The position numbers and the translations under genes were made by a program. A stretch of 64,000 nucleotides of DNA from Haloprofundus halophilus. Its GTDB lineage: Archaea > Halobacteriota > Halobacteria > Halobacteriales > Haloferacaceae. The stretch spans positions 248,001 through 312,000 of the forward strand of contig NZ_QQRR01000001.1 in NCBI RefSeq assembly GCF_003439925.1. Reading direction: 5' to 3'. The notes under the pieces were generated by a model, which had not been told where the DNA came from, did not search any database, and was given only the letters and a program-made list of their open reading frames with translations. Positions 43,835-52,977 of this stretch are shown piece after piece (positions within the stretch are counted from its first letter, which is position 1; each line of letters opens with the position of its first letter).

Positions 43835-43932
43835 GGTATCGACGCGGCGGTGTCGACGCGGCAGTGTCGACGCCACGATATCGACGCCACGGTATCGACG
43901 CGGCAGTATCGACGCCACGGTGTCGACGCCGA
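43835..43932 (+). repeat. 14-bp tandem repeat, seven copies, upstream of the XPD helicase
   Basis: Units start at 43835, 43849, 43863, 43877, 43891, 43905 and 43919 with consensus RRTRTCGACGCSRM. Each keeps TCGACGC. The array is between the helicase start (43773) and the subtilase stop (43940). Period 14 is not a multiple of three, so it is not a coding repeat. Confidence 0.9.
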
Positions 43933-43939
43933 CGTGGAG

Positions 43940-45379
43940 TCACTCGGTGTCGTGACACTGGAAGGAACGCCCGTCGGGACCGGGCCGCTCCGCGGCTTCG
44001 ACCGCTCTCGTCGCCTCGACGACGGCGAACGAGTCCGGCGTGTATCGGTCGTCGGTCGCAGAGTTCCGAAGCAGTTCGACGAGTTCGCCGGGTCGCCGTT
44101 CTCGCGTGCACGTCGAGGCGACGAGCGCCGCCGTCCCGGCGACGTACGGGGCGGCGGCCGACGTCCCTTCGAGCGTTCCGGACTCCGTTCTGACGGTCGC
44201 CGGCCCCCACACGTCGACGAGCGAGTCGCTCCGCGAACTGTACGGCGCGATTCGACCGCTGTCGGTGTCGACGGCGCCGACGGCGACGACGCCCTCGCCC
44301 GTCGCCGGGGCGACGACGCTCTCGTTCGAGACGGCGTGTTCGAGCGAGTGGCGACTCGACAGTAGCCGAAGACGGGTCGCGCTCGCGTTCCGACTCCGAT
44401 TTGCGCTCGCGTTCGAACGTCGGTCGACGCTCAGATTCGCACCCTCGTTCGCGTCGTCGACGGTGGTCGTTCGATTCGCGTCGTACGCGTCGACGGCGAC
44501 GTAGTACCGGCCGCGCGGCACCGACGCGTCGACGGCTTCCCACGCCTCCGCGGAGTCGTTCTGTCGGCGGACGGACTTGGCGACGACGGGGTCCGGACCG
44601 TTCGCCCGTTCGCGGTACAGATAGAGGTCGTAGTCGGCGGACGTGTTCCAGGAGAGCCGCAGCGACACCTCTCCGCCGGTGACCGCTCCGCCGGCCAATC
44701 GGTTGCCCTGCGTCTCGTTCGAGAAGTTCACCCAGCCGTCGGCCGGCCCGTCGCCGACCCACTGGCTGTTCGCGTAGTTGCCCGCCGAGGTGACGAACGT
44801 CGTCCCGTTGGCGGCGGCGCGCTCAGCCGCGGCGGTGATGCGCTCGTTGGTCTCCGGGTTCGAGGCGAAGTAGCTTCCGGCGTCGACCACGACGGTCACG
44901 TCGTTGGCGACCAGCCAGTCGATAGCCCGCTCGTACTCTTCGGGCGTCGGGTCGTCGCCGACGGCCGCGAGATACAGCTTGGCGTCCGGCGCGGTTTCGG
45001 CGACGACGGCGGCGACGGCGGTGTCGTGTCGGCCGTCGGCTCGTCGCTGCGGGCCGACGGGCACTTCACCGGTCCCGCGTTCGTCGGGCGCGCGTCGATG
45101 CCCGGCGACCTGACCGTCGAGAGACGTCCCCTCCGGTTCGAACGAGGCGCCGACGACGCCGACGGCGACGCCGTCGCCGGTGATACCCCGCTCGTGAACG
45201 CGTTCCGTCGAGACGATGTGACCGCCGGTCCGGCTCACCTGTCCGAAGGGGGCCGTCGTCGCCGAATCCTCTCCGGGAAGCAGCGGAACCGTCGCGGCGA
45301 CGGACCCGGCCAGTGGCGCGCTCGACGCGGTGACGAGCACGCAGACGGCCAGCACGCACGCGACGAGTCGTCGGTTCAT
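43940..45379 (-). CDS. exported subtilase-like protein, catalytic Asp apparently lost
   Basis: 479 residues. Sec signal LVACVLAVCVLVTASSAPLA. The S8 fold is recognisable: GITGDGVAVGVVGASFEPEG where the catalytic D-[ST]-G should be (Asp replaced by Gly), DGRHDTAVAAVVAETAPDAK with the His, and the Ser in LEGTSAAAPYVAGTAALVAS. An inserted P/CBM-like domain (GGEVSLRLSWNTSADYDLYL, PRGRYYVAVDAYDANRTTTV) splits the protease. With the Asp gone it may bind rather than cut. It follows a membrane winged-helix gene on the same strand (47 nt gap), suggesting a sensor pair. Confidence 0.8.
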   Translation of the reverse strand: MNRRLVACVLAVCVLVTASSAPLAGSVAATVPLLPGEDSATTAPFGQVSRTGGHIVSTERVHERGITGDGVAVGVVGASFEPEGTSLDGQVAGHRRAPDERGTGEVPVGPQRRADGRHDTAVAAVVAETAPDAKLYLAAVGDDPTPEEYERAIDWLVANDVTVVVDAGSYFASNPETNERITAAAERAAANGTTFVTSAGNYANSQWVGDGPADGWVNFSNETQGNRLAGGAVTGGEVSLRLSWNTSADYDLYLYRERANGPDPVVAKSVRRQNDSAEAWEAVDASVPRGRYYVAVDAYDANRTTTVDDANEGANLSVDRRSNASANRSRNASATRLRLLSSRHSLEHAVSNESVVAPATGEGVVAVGAVDTDSGRIAPYSSRSDSLVDVWGPATVRTESGTLEGTSAAAPYVAGTAALVASTCTRERRPGELVELLRNSATDDRYTPDSFAVVEATRAVEAAERPGPDGRSFQCHDTE

Positions 45380-45426
45380 CGGCCAGAGTCAGTGTGCACG
45401 CTCGCGGTGCCGGTCGCCGGGTCTGT

Positions 45427-46032
45427 TCACCTATCGACGACCTCCAGCACGAGGACTGCAGCGAGGACGAGTGCACCGCCGGCCAGAAACGCGACGCCGG
45501 GGGGCAGCGTCCCGAGAAGCGGGGCGATTCCGCCGGCGACGCTGTCGCCGACTCGCGGGGCCGTCCCCGGCCCGCCGGCGTCGGAGACGGTCACCGCCGC
45601 CCCGAACAGCCACTGGACGAGCACCGCGCCGACGGCCAACAACGCGGCGACGCCGACGAACTTCCGCAAGGAGTCGAGCACCGACGCGCGGTCGTCCTCC
45701 TGGCCGGCGCAGACGACGAGCGGGCTGTCGACGGGCGCGTAGACGTTCATCTCGCGTCCCTTCACGGAGTACTCCGTGTCGACGACTTCGACGAGGCCAG
45801 CGTCCTGTAAGTTCCCGAGGTGGTGCCGGACGTTCTGCAGAGACGTGTCGACGGCGTCGGACAGCTCCGAAGCCGTCGCGTCGCGCTCGTACAGCTCCGT
45901 GAGAACCGACCGAGCGGTCTCCGAGGAGAGCGACGAGATGAGCTGCTCCGCGTCGTCGTCGTCGAGCCACAGGACGCGGGGGGTTCGAGCCTCCCGCTCT
46001 GCGTCTCTGTCAGACGGGAGCAGACCTGACAT
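45427..46032 (-). CDS. ArsR-type winged-helix regulator with two membrane segments
   Basis: 201 residues. The winged helix is AEQLISSLSSETARSVLTEL, SELSDAVDTSLQNVRHHLGN and LQDAGLVEVVDTEYSVKGRE. Hydrophobic segments FVGVAALLAVGAVLVQWLFG and GVAFLAGGALVLAAVLVLEV follow, giving a membrane-tethered repressor. It is upstream of, and on the same strand as, the subtilase-like gene, so a surface signal may be passed to a DNA-binding partner (inference). The ATG at 46032 is within a short AT-rich segment. Confidence 0.85.
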   Translation of the reverse strand: MSGLLPSDRDAEREARTPRVLWLDDDDAEQLISSLSSETARSVLTELYERDATASELSDAVDTSLQNVRHHLGNLQDAGLVEVVDTEYSVKGREMNVYAPVDSPLVVCAGQEDDRASVLDSLRKFVGVAALLAVGAVLVQWLFGAAVTVSDAGGPGTAPRVGDSVAGGIAPLLGTLPPGVAFLAGGALVLAAVLVLEVVDR

Positions 46033-46132
46033 GGATTCTCATTCCATGGACAGGTTAGTAAACCCTTCGACAGATTCAGTTACGTGTTCCGGTCAATCGG
46101 TTCGACGGTCGGCGCCTCGAATCAGGCGGAAG

Positions 46133-47371
46133 TCAGTCGGTCACGACGTCGAGACGCCGCGTGTCGCTCGGGAGTCGCCCCGCGGCGTAGAGCGCCAGAA
46201 GTGCCGCGAGTTCGATGCCGAGCGCGAGCGCGAACAGTCGGAACACGCTGTCGAACGGGACGTCCGCCCCCGTGAGGAACCCGACCGCACCGCTCCCGCC
46301 CGACTCGATGAGGAGAGCGACGCCGCTGAAGACGGCGTAGGCGCTCCCGCGGTTCTCCGCCGGGAGCGCGCCGAGCATGTACGTGTCGAGCGCCGGAAAC
46401 AGACTGTGGACGACGTACCCGAGCGTCGCCGTCACGACTAACACTGGAACGAAGTCGGATACGAGCGTCAGGGCACCTAAGCACGCGCCGAACGCAGCGA
46501 CGATGCCGAGAACGTATGGCAGGTGCGGCAGACGGTCTGCGAGGCGGCCGCTGAACCAGAACGCGGGGACGCCGGCGGCGAAGACGACGGTCAGCATCGT
46601 GTTCGCCTGCGTCGGGGTGAACCCCTTCGTCGCCGTGAGATACGGGACGTAGAAGTTGAATAACCCCTGCCAGGCGAACCCCACGACGGCGACCATCGCT
46701 ACCCCCGTGAGGATGACGTGCCAGTGCGACAGCGCTTCGCGGAAGTTACGGTCGTCCCCGGCCGACGAGGGGACCGTCTCCCGCGTGCGGACGACCACGA
46801 CGAGGACGGCGGTGAGCATCGCAGTACACGCCGCGAGTAGCCAGAACACGTGTCGCCACTCGCCGGCGGCCAGAAGCGTTACGACGACGGGGGCGGCGAC
46901 GACGGCGGCGACCTGACTCGCCGTCCCGTGGATACCGACGGCCTGCCCGACGGCGTCCGGATACAGTTCGCCGACGAGCGGAACCGCGGCGACGAAGTAC
47001 GCGCCGGAGGCGATGCCGATGGCGAACGCGCCGACCTGGAGTGCGAGCAGGGTCGTCGCCGTCGCGGTGAACGCCGCGGCGGTCGTCAGCAGCGCTCCGG
47101 TTCCCAACACGACGCGGTGACGGGGGACGCGCGTGAGCAGGTAGCCGACCGGAATCCGGGGGACGGCGGTTCCGAACCAGACGAGCGAGGTGACGAGTCC
47201 GATGGCTGCTGGACCGACATCGAACGCCGCCTGCAACGGTTCGACTAACGGAGCGAACGCCGTCCGTCCGAGGTTGACGAAAAAGACGAGCCCGCAGAGC
47301 GTTCCGAACAGACGGCGTGTCACTGCCGCGGATTCGTCGGCTGCCGGGTCAAGCGTTACGAAAGCGGACAT
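46133..47371 (-). CDS. major facilitator superfamily transporter
   Basis: 412 residues from ATG 47371, with 12 membrane helices. The N-terminal helix is LFGTLCGLVFFVNLGRTAFA; the loop PRIPVGYLLTRVPRHRVVLG carries the MFS charge pattern. The central loop VVVVRTRETVPSSAGDDRNF divides the halves. The helix FWFSGRLADRLPHLPYVLGI repeats the G-R-x-A-D-R motif of the second half. Substrate unknown. Divergent from the NAD(P)HX repair gene, so their promoters lie between 47372 and 47444. Confidence 0.9.
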   Translation of the reverse strand: MSAFVTLDPAADESAAVTRRLFGTLCGLVFFVNLGRTAFAPLVEPLQAAFDVGPAAIGLVTSLVWFGTAVPRIPVGYLLTRVPRHRVVLGTGALLTTAAAFTATATTLLALQVGAFAIGIASGAYFVAAVPLVGELYPDAVGQAVGIHGTASQVAAVVAAPVVVTLLAAGEWRHVFWLLAACTAMLTAVLVVVVRTRETVPSSAGDDRNFREALSHWHVILTGVAMVAVVGFAWQGLFNFYVPYLTATKGFTPTQANTMLTVVFAAGVPAFWFSGRLADRLPHLPYVLGIVAAFGACLGALTLVSDFVPVLVVTATLGYVVHSLFPALDTYMLGALPAENRGSAYAVFSGVALLIESGGSGAVGFLTGADVPFDSVFRLFALALGIELAALLALYAAGRLPSDTRRLDVVTD

Positions 47372-47444
47372 CGAAGGTCTCCTCGGCGCCGTCGACAGCG
47401 GTTCGACCCTATCGCTTTTCGCCCGCGGCGTCGAACATCGACGC

Positions 47445-48893
47445 ATGATAACGTCCCGTCGAATGGCGGCCGTCGACGAGAACGCGGAGGCGCTCGGCGT
47501 CCCACGGAAACAGCTGATGGAGTCCAGCGGTAACGCCGTCGCCCGCGAAGTTCGCGCCCTCGTCGACGAGGGAGCGTTGGTGGCCATCGTCGCCGGCCGC
47601 GGCAACAACGGCGGCGACGCGTTCGTCGCCGCCCGATTTCTGCAGGCGTACGACGTGACGGTCCACCTTCTCGGTCGCTCGGAGACGATTTCGACCCGCA
47701 TCGCCCGCGAGAACTGGGAGGCGCTGCGGAACGCCGAGTACGACACTGAAGTCGTCTCCGACTCGACGACGCTGGACCTCGGCGAACCGGAGCTGGTCGT
47801 CGACGGGATGCTCGGAACCGGCGTCACGGGCGAACTCCGGGAGCCCGAGGCCTCGGCGGCGAGAGCCGTAAACGACGCCGATGCGACGGTGCTCGCCGTC
47901 GACGTTCCTTCCGGCGTCGACGCCGACACCGGCGAGGCCGAGGGCGTCGCCGTCGACGCCGACCGCGTGGTGACGTTCCACGACGCGAAACCCGGACTCG
48001 ACACCCTCGATTCGACCGTCACCGTCGCAGACATCGGGATTCCGGCGGCCGCCGAGCGGTTCGTCGGCCCCGGCGACCTGAACGTCGTCGTCCGCGACCC
48101 CGAGAGCCACAAGGGCGACAACGGCGACGTGCTCGTCGTCGGCGGCGGGCCGTTCTCCGGCGCGCCCGCGCTATCGGCGCACGCGGTGCTCCGGGCGGGC
48201 GCGGACCTCGTCAACGTCGCGTGTCCCGAGAGCGTCGCCGACTCGGTGCGCGGCTACAGCGAGAACTTCATCGTCCACGGCCTCGACGGCGACCACCTCC
48301 GTCCCGACCACGTCGACGAACTGCTCGGCCGCGCCGAGAGCAAAGACGCCGTCGTCCTCGGTCCCGGACTCGGCGGGGCGGACGAGACGCTCGACGCCGT
48401 CCGACAGTTCCTCTCGGCGTTCGACGGCACCGCCGTCGTCGACGCCGACGCCTTACAGGTCGTCCCCGAGGTCGACACCGACGCGACGCTCGTCTGTACG
48501 CCGCACCAGGGGGAGTTACAGAAGATGGGCGGCGAGACGGCCGACGACTGGGAAGCACGTGCCGACCTGGTCGAGGAGTTCGCAGCCGACCTCGGGCAGA
48601 CGCTTCTGGTGAAGGGAGCGTACGACGTGATATCCGACGGTGAGCGGACGAGAGCCAGTCGAACCGGCAACGCCGGGATGACCGTCGGTGGGACCGGGGA
48701 CGTGCTCGCCGGGGTGACGGGCGCGCTCGCGGCGACCCAGGACCCGTTCGACGCCGCGTGCGTCGCCGCGTGGGCCAACGGTCGCGCCGGTGACCTCGCC
48801 GCCGAAGAGCGCGGCTACGGCCTCGTCGCGACGGACCTCCCCGACCGCCTACCGAAAGCGATGAACCGCGGCGGCGAGGTTGGAGAGGTATGA
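47445..48893 (+). CDS. nnr: bifunctional NAD(P)H-hydrate epimerase/dehydratase
   Basis: 482 residues. The N-terminal YjeF_N domain (EALGVPRKQLMESSGNAVAR, GRGNNGGDAFVAARFLQAYD, DGMLGTGVTGELREPEASAA) epimerises damaged NAD(P)HX. The C-terminal ribokinase-like domain (DVLVVGGGPFSGAPALSAHA, GNAGMTVGGTGDVLAGVTGA) dehydrates it with ADP or ATP. Both active sites look intact. It overlaps moaC by 4 nt, an often seen haloarchaeal pair whose link is unclear. No alternative function is likely. Confidence 0.92.
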   Translation: MITSRRMAAVDENAEALGVPRKQLMESSGNAVAREVRALVDEGALVAIVAGRGNNGGDAFVAARFLQAYDVTVHLLGRSETISTRIARENWEALRNAEYDTEVVSDSTTLDLGEPELVVDGMLGTGVTGELREPEASAARAVNDADATVLAVDVPSGVDADTGEAEGVAVDADRVVTFHDAKPGLDTLDSTVTVADIGIPAAAERFVGPGDLNVVVRDPESHKGDNGDVLVVGGGPFSGAPALSAHAVLRAGADLVNVACPESVADSVRGYSENFIVHGLDGDHLRPDHVDELLGRAESKDAVVLGPGLGGADETLDAVRQFLSAFDGTAVVDADALQVVPEVDTDATLVCTPHQGELQKMGGETADDWEARADLVEEFAADLGQTLLVKGAYDVISDGERTRASRTGNAGMTVGGTGDVLAGVTGALAATQDPFDAACVAAWANGRAGDLAAEERGYGLVATDLPDRLPKAMNRGGEVGEV

Positions 48894-49519
48894 CCGAGAA
48901 AGGACGACCGACCGGGCCCGCCGACCACAGCGACCCGGCCGAGGCCGCCGGCGACGCAGACGCCGACCCTGCGGACCACAGCAACCCCGATGAAGACGAC
49001 CCCGAAGCCGAGACGTACCGAACGAGCAGCCGCTCCGAACTGACTCACACCGACGAAGGAGGCAACGTCCAGATGGTCGACGTCGGCGCGAAACCGGACA
49101 CCGCTCGGCGCGCCGAAGCGCGAGGAGTGATTCGACTGAGCGAATCGACTATCGACGCGATCGGCGGCGACGAAATCGAGAAAGGCGACGTGCTGGCGAC
49201 CGCCCGCGTCGGCGCGGTGCAGGCTGTCAAACACACCTGGGAGACGATTCCGATGTGCCACCAGATTCCCATCACGAACGTCGACACCGAGTTCGACGTG
49301 CGCGACGACCGGGTGGTGTTGACCGTCGGCGTCGAAACCACCGGCAAGACCGGCTGCGAGATGGAGGCGCTCGAAGGCGTCACCACCGGCCTGAACGTCG
49401 TCTGGGACATGGTGAAAGCCGCCGAGAAGGACGACGACGGGCAGTATCCCGACACCTCGATTCGTGACGTCGAAGTCGTTACGAAGGAGAAGCAGACGCT
49501 GGAGACACCAGACCAGTAG
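48890..49519 (+). CDS. moaC: cyclic pyranopterin monophosphate synthase MoaC
   Basis: 209 residues, of which the first 50 are an acidic, variable extension. Converts the MoaA product to cPMP in molybdenum cofactor synthesis. Conserved blocks: NVQMVDVGAKPDTARRAEAR, GDVLATARVGAVQAVKHTWE, IPMCHQIPITNVDTEFDVRD and TGCEMEALEGVTTGLNVVWD MVKA with the active-site Lys. ATG overlaps the preceding stop. The rest of the moa genes are not in the window. MoaC and the MOSC protein both point to Moco use by the organism. Confidence 0.93.
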   Translation: MTEKGRPTGPADHSDPAEAAGDADADPADHSNPDEDDPEAETYRTSSRSELTHTDEGGNVQMVDVGAKPDTARRAEARGVIRLSESTIDAIGGDEIEKGDVLATARVGAVQAVKHTWETIPMCHQIPITNVDTEFDVRDDRVVLTVGVETTGKTGCEMEALEGVTTGLNVVWDMVKAAEKDDDGQYPDTSIRDVEVVTKEKQTLETPDQ

Positions 49520-49679
49520 GCTAGCAGACGGCGTACCGGACTCTCGACCGTTCCGCGACCGGGTCGCCGTACTCCCGCCTCACCCGAATCGCGGCGCTAC
49601 TCAGCGCACGCGGCGGGATGGTTCCGTCTTCGGTGATAAACGCTCGGGACGGGAACAAACGGAAAACAACTCGACGCGA

Positions 49680-51005
49680 CTACGCCGGGTGCTCGTGTTC
49701 GCACTCGCGGCGTTCTTTCGTGACGTCGTACTCGTTGGCTCTCGCTCTAATCTCGTCAGCGTCGACGCGGACGTGCTCGCCGTCATCGTAGAGCACTTCG
49801 CCGTCGACCATGGTGAACCGCACGTCGTCGCCGTGCGCCGAGAAGACGAGGTGCGAGAGCACGTCGTGCAGCGGCGTCGCGCGCGTGAGGTCGGTGGTGA
49901 GGCCGACGACATCGGCTTTCCACCCCTTCTTCAGTTTCCCGACCCTCTCGAACCCGGCGGCCTTCGCGCCGTTTCGCGTCGCCATCTCGAAGATAACTTT
50001 TGCAGGCGTCGTCGTCGGGTCCAGCGTCTGCACCTTCTGGAGGAGGCTCGCTTGCCGCATCTCGGTGAACGCGTCGAGCGTGTTGTTGCACGGCGGGCCG
50101 TCGTTGCCGAGCGCGACGTTGATTCCCCGGTCGAGGTAGTCGACGATGGGCGCGATGCCCGAGGCGAGTTTCATGTTCGACGACGGGCAGTAGGTGACGT
50201 TCGTGCCCGTCCCTTCGAGGATTTCACGCTCGACTTCGTCGGTGTGGACGCAGTGCGCGAGGATGACGTCTTCGCCTGTCAGTCCGACCTCGTCGAGCCA
50301 CTCGATGTTTCGCATCCCCGTCTCGCGCTCGACGGTGGCTATCTCGTCGCGGTTCTCGCTTGCGTGTGTGTGGATGCGGACGCCGTCGTAGCGGTCGGCG
50401 AGTTCGCGCGACCCACGGAGGCACTCCTCCGTACAGCTGACAGCGAATCTGGGAGTCACCGCGTAGCGGATGCGGTCCCCGAAAGAGCCGTGGTACTTCT
50501 GGATGAGTCGCTCGGTTTCGTCGAGGGCGGCCTGCGTGTCCTCGACGAGCCCCGGCGGCGACTCCTTGTCCATGAGCACCTTCCCGATGCGGCCGCGGAT
50601 GCCGACCCGACCGGCGGCTTCGAACGCCTCCTCGGCGTGCCGAACCGAGAGGTGGTCGATGGCCGTCGTCGTTCCCGACTCGACGAGTTCGAGGTAGCCG
50701 AGTTCGGCGGCGGTGCGCATCCCCTCGGCGTCGAGGTTCGCCTCCATCGGGAGCACGTGGTCGAACAACCAGTCGAGAAGTGAGGTGTCGTCGGCGATGC
50801 CGCGGCCGAGCGACTGCACCGAGTGGATGTGACCGCCGACGAGACCAGGTAGCAGCACGTCGTACGACCGCCGCTCGTGGTCCGGGTGGGCGTCGAGGAG
50901 GGCCGCCCGCTCGCCGACGGCCGAGATACGGTCGTCGTCGACGACGATGGCCCCGTCCTCGATGACGGTCTCCGCGTCGACGACGACGGTTCCTGAGAGT
51001 AGCAT
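49680..51005 (-). CDS. amidohydrolase, 5'-deoxyadenosine/S-adenosylhomocysteine deaminase type
   Basis: 441 residues from ATG 51005. Zinc ligands: GLVGGHIHSVQSLGRGIADD (HxH), RIHTHASENRDEIA, ILAHCVHTDEVER and the Asp in NVALGNDGPPCNNTLDAFTE. The Cys-Asn pattern after it and the MtaD-like order indicate deamination of adenosine-type nucleosides in SAM recycling. Guanine or chlorohydrolase activity cannot be excluded. Monocistronic; start fixed by the lack of conserved sequence upstream of MLLSGTVVVDAETV. Confidence 0.9.
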   Translation of the reverse strand: MLLSGTVVVDAETVIEDGAIVVDDDRISAVGERAALLDAHPDHERRSYDVLLPGLVGGHIHSVQSLGRGIADDTSLLDWLFDHVLPMEANLDAEGMRTAAELGYLELVESGTTTAIDHLSVRHAEEAFEAAGRVGIRGRIGKVLMDKESPPGLVEDTQAALDETERLIQKYHGSFGDRIRYAVTPRFAVSCTEECLRGSRELADRYDGVRIHTHASENRDEIATVERETGMRNIEWLDEVGLTGEDVILAHCVHTDEVEREILEGTGTNVTYCPSSNMKLASGIAPIVDYLDRGINVALGNDGPPCNNTLDAFTEMRQASLLQKVQTLDPTTTPAKVIFEMATRNGAKAAGFERVGKLKKGWKADVVGLTTDLTRATPLHDVLSHLVFSAHGDDVRFTMVDGEVLYDDGEHVRVDADEIRARANEYDVTKERRECEHEHPA

Positions 51006-51157
51006 TGTCCCCGACAAGGGAGGGGAAGCCGAAACAATAAACCTCCGTTTCGTCGGTGTGGCGGACGAGTCGAAAACGCGAGCGACCGAGTGTGGACACG
51101 GGCCGACGCGAGCAGACTCGGACCGACGTAGGCTCACTCAGACCGACGGGAGCAGCC

Positions 51158-52444
51158 TCAGGCCGACTCGACGGCGGTCAAATCGGCGGCTTTCGCGCGC
51201 GCCTGCTCGACGATTGCGGGTCGCGCTTCGAACTCGACGAGCACGTGGTCGTCGTCGTACTCCTCGGTCTCGACGTGGCCGTGGTCGTGAATCCACGAGA
51301 CGACGCTCATCGTCTCGTCCACGAGGGGTATCATCAACCGCTCGCGCTCCCACGAGGGGAGTTCGGCCTCGATGCGCGTCTGCAGTGCTTCGATATTCTC
51401 GCCGGTCTGTCCCGACACGGCGACCGGGTTCGGCGCGAGCGCCGTCAACGCCGCTTTCTTCTCTTCGAGTTCGTCGTCGTCGATTCGGTCTATCTTGTTC
51501 AGTACCGTCACGATGGGCGCTTCGTTGCGCTCGTACAGCGTGTCGTGACTCGTCACGAGTTTCTCGCGCATCTCCTCGACGGGTTCGGAGGCGTCGACGA
51601 CCAGTAAAACGAGGTCGGCGCGGTACACCGAATCGAGCGTCGACTTGAACGACTCGACCAGCCAGTGGGGGAGGTCCGAGACGAAGCCGACGGTGTCGGT
51701 GAGGAGGACGTTCCGCTTTCCGGTTTCGGCGCGGCGCGTCGTCGTTCCGAGTGTCGTGAACAGGCGGTCCTCGGACTCTGCGGTCGCCTCCAAGTCGGGA
51801 TGGAGGTCCTCGTTCTCGTCGACGTCGAGTTCGGCGGCCAGTCGCCGAAGCAGCGTCGATTTTCCGGCGTTGGTGTAGCCAGCGAGCGCGACCAGGTCGA
51901 AGCCGGACTCGCGGCGCTGCTCGCGCCGCGTCTCCTCCTTGTCGGCGATAGAGTCCAGTTCGCGTTTGATGTTGGCTATCTGGGCCTTGATGTCCCGTTC
52001 GCGGCTCTCGTCGTACTCACCGAGGCCCATGAACCCGGGCCGTTCGTCCCGTTTGGCGAGACTCGCCTTCGCCTCCGCGCGCGGGAGTTCGTATCTGAGT
52101 TCTGCGAGTTCGACCTGCAGTTGGGCCTTGCGGGTCTGCGCGCGCTGGCCGAAGATGTCGAGGATGAGCGTGAATCGGTCGACGACTTCGACGCCGTCCG
52201 GGAGTTTCTGTCCGATGTTGTACGTCTGGTACGGTCCCAGTCGGTTGTCGACGATGACCGTATCGGCGTCGCTGCGGCGGACCAACGCCGCGAGTTCGTC
52301 GACCTTCCCCTCTCCGAACTCGTACGCGGGGTCCTCCTCGCGGCTCTGTGTGAGCTCACCGACCACTCTGTACCCGGCCGCGCGCGCCAGTTCCGTTATC
52401 TCTCCGAGGTCGGCGCTCCCGGAGTCGACGCGCTTTGCGACCAC
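51158..52444 (-). CDS. hflX: GTPase HflX
   Basis: 428 residues from GTG 52444 (VVAKRVDSGSADLGEITELA), matching the usual archaeal start; an in-frame GTG at 52513 would add 23 atypical residues. HflX binds the 50S subunit and splits stalled ribosomes. The N-terminal domain ends with GLGEYDESRERDIKAQIANI KREL. The G domain has G1 ALAGYTNAGKSTLLRRL, G3 LTDTVGFVSDLPHWLVESFK and G4 TVLNKIDRIDD. The C-terminal domain is typical. Divergent from the FUN14 gene. Confidence 0.92.
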   Translation of the reverse strand: MVAKRVDSGSADLGEITELARAAGYRVVGELTQSREEDPAYEFGEGKVDELAALVRRSDADTVIVDNRLGPYQTYNIGQKLPDGVEVVDRFTLILDIFGQRAQTRKAQLQVELAELRYELPRAEAKASLAKRDERPGFMGLGEYDESRERDIKAQIANIKRELDSIADKEETRREQRRESGFDLVALAGYTNAGKSTLLRRLAAELDVDENEDLHPDLEATAESEDRLFTTLGTTTRRAETGKRNVLLTDTVGFVSDLPHWLVESFKSTLDSVYRADLVLLVVDASEPVEEMREKLVTSHDTLYERNEAPIVTVLNKIDRIDDDELEEKKAALTALAPNPVAVSGQTGENIEALQTRIEAELPSWERERLMIPLVDETMSVVSWIHDHGHVETEEYDDDHVLVEFEARPAIVEQARAKAADLTAVESA

Positions 52445-52588
52445 GGCGGTCCCGTCTTCAGGGATGGGTGCTCTCCACCTCTGTTCGCATGTGCGGGTGT
52501 ATGTCGTGCGCACTTTTGTACTTTCCTGGGTCGGGGGTCGGTTCGACCCGAGGTTCGTCTCGCCGTGCCGACACGTATCCACAAAGGT

Positions 52589-52597
52589 AATAAGTTA
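52589..52597 (+). promoter_or_regulatory. TATA box of the FUN14 gene
   Basis: AATAAGTTA is centred 27 nt before ATG 52620. On the other strand the same AT-rich patch (TAACTTATTACC) can also drive hflX. Confidence 0.55.
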
Positions 52598-52619
52598 GTT
52601 GTGAGGACTGTCGGTCGTT

Positions 52620-52934
52620 ATGGAAATAGACGTACAACAACTCGCCATGGAAGCCGGTACCGGCACCGTTATCGGTGCGATAATCGGCTTCGCGGCGAAG
52701 AAGGTAGCGAAGATTATCGCCGTCCTCGTCGGTCTCGAACTCGCGCTGTTCAAGTTCCTCGAATCGCGTGGGATTCTCTCCGTCGACTGGGACAAACTGA
52801 GCGCAGGCTTCCTGAAGACCGGAGAAGCCGCGACGACGGGCACGCCGCCCGACTGGATGATGACGATTCTCTCGACACTCTCCATCTCCGCCGGGTTCAC
52901 CGGCGGCTTCCTCGTCGGCTTCAAGAAAGGGTAA
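52620..52934 (+). CDS. FUN14-domain membrane protein
   Basis: 104 residues. Two or three hydrophobic helices with small residues: GTGTVIGAIIGFAAKKVAKI, IAVLVGLELALFKFLES and LSTLSISAGFTGGFLVGFKK ending in KG. The Gly-rich first helix and C-terminal GFxxGFLVGFKKG are FUN14 family features. Eukaryotic relatives are mitochondrial outer-membrane proteins; the archaeal role is not known. Leaderless. Confidence 0.88.
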   Translation: MEIDVQQLAMEAGTGTVIGAIIGFAAKKVAKIIAVLVGLELALFKFLESRGILSVDWDKLSAGFLKTGEAATTGTPPDWMMTILSTLSISAGFTGGFLVGFKKG

Positions 52935-52977
52935 CCCAGTCGATTCGCCGCTTCTCGTCGGTTCGTCGTTCGAGCGC

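Noticed and set aside
43835-43932. CRISPR array
   Set aside because: The 14-bp units are directly adjacent without spacers and there are no cas genes; it is a simple tandem repeat.
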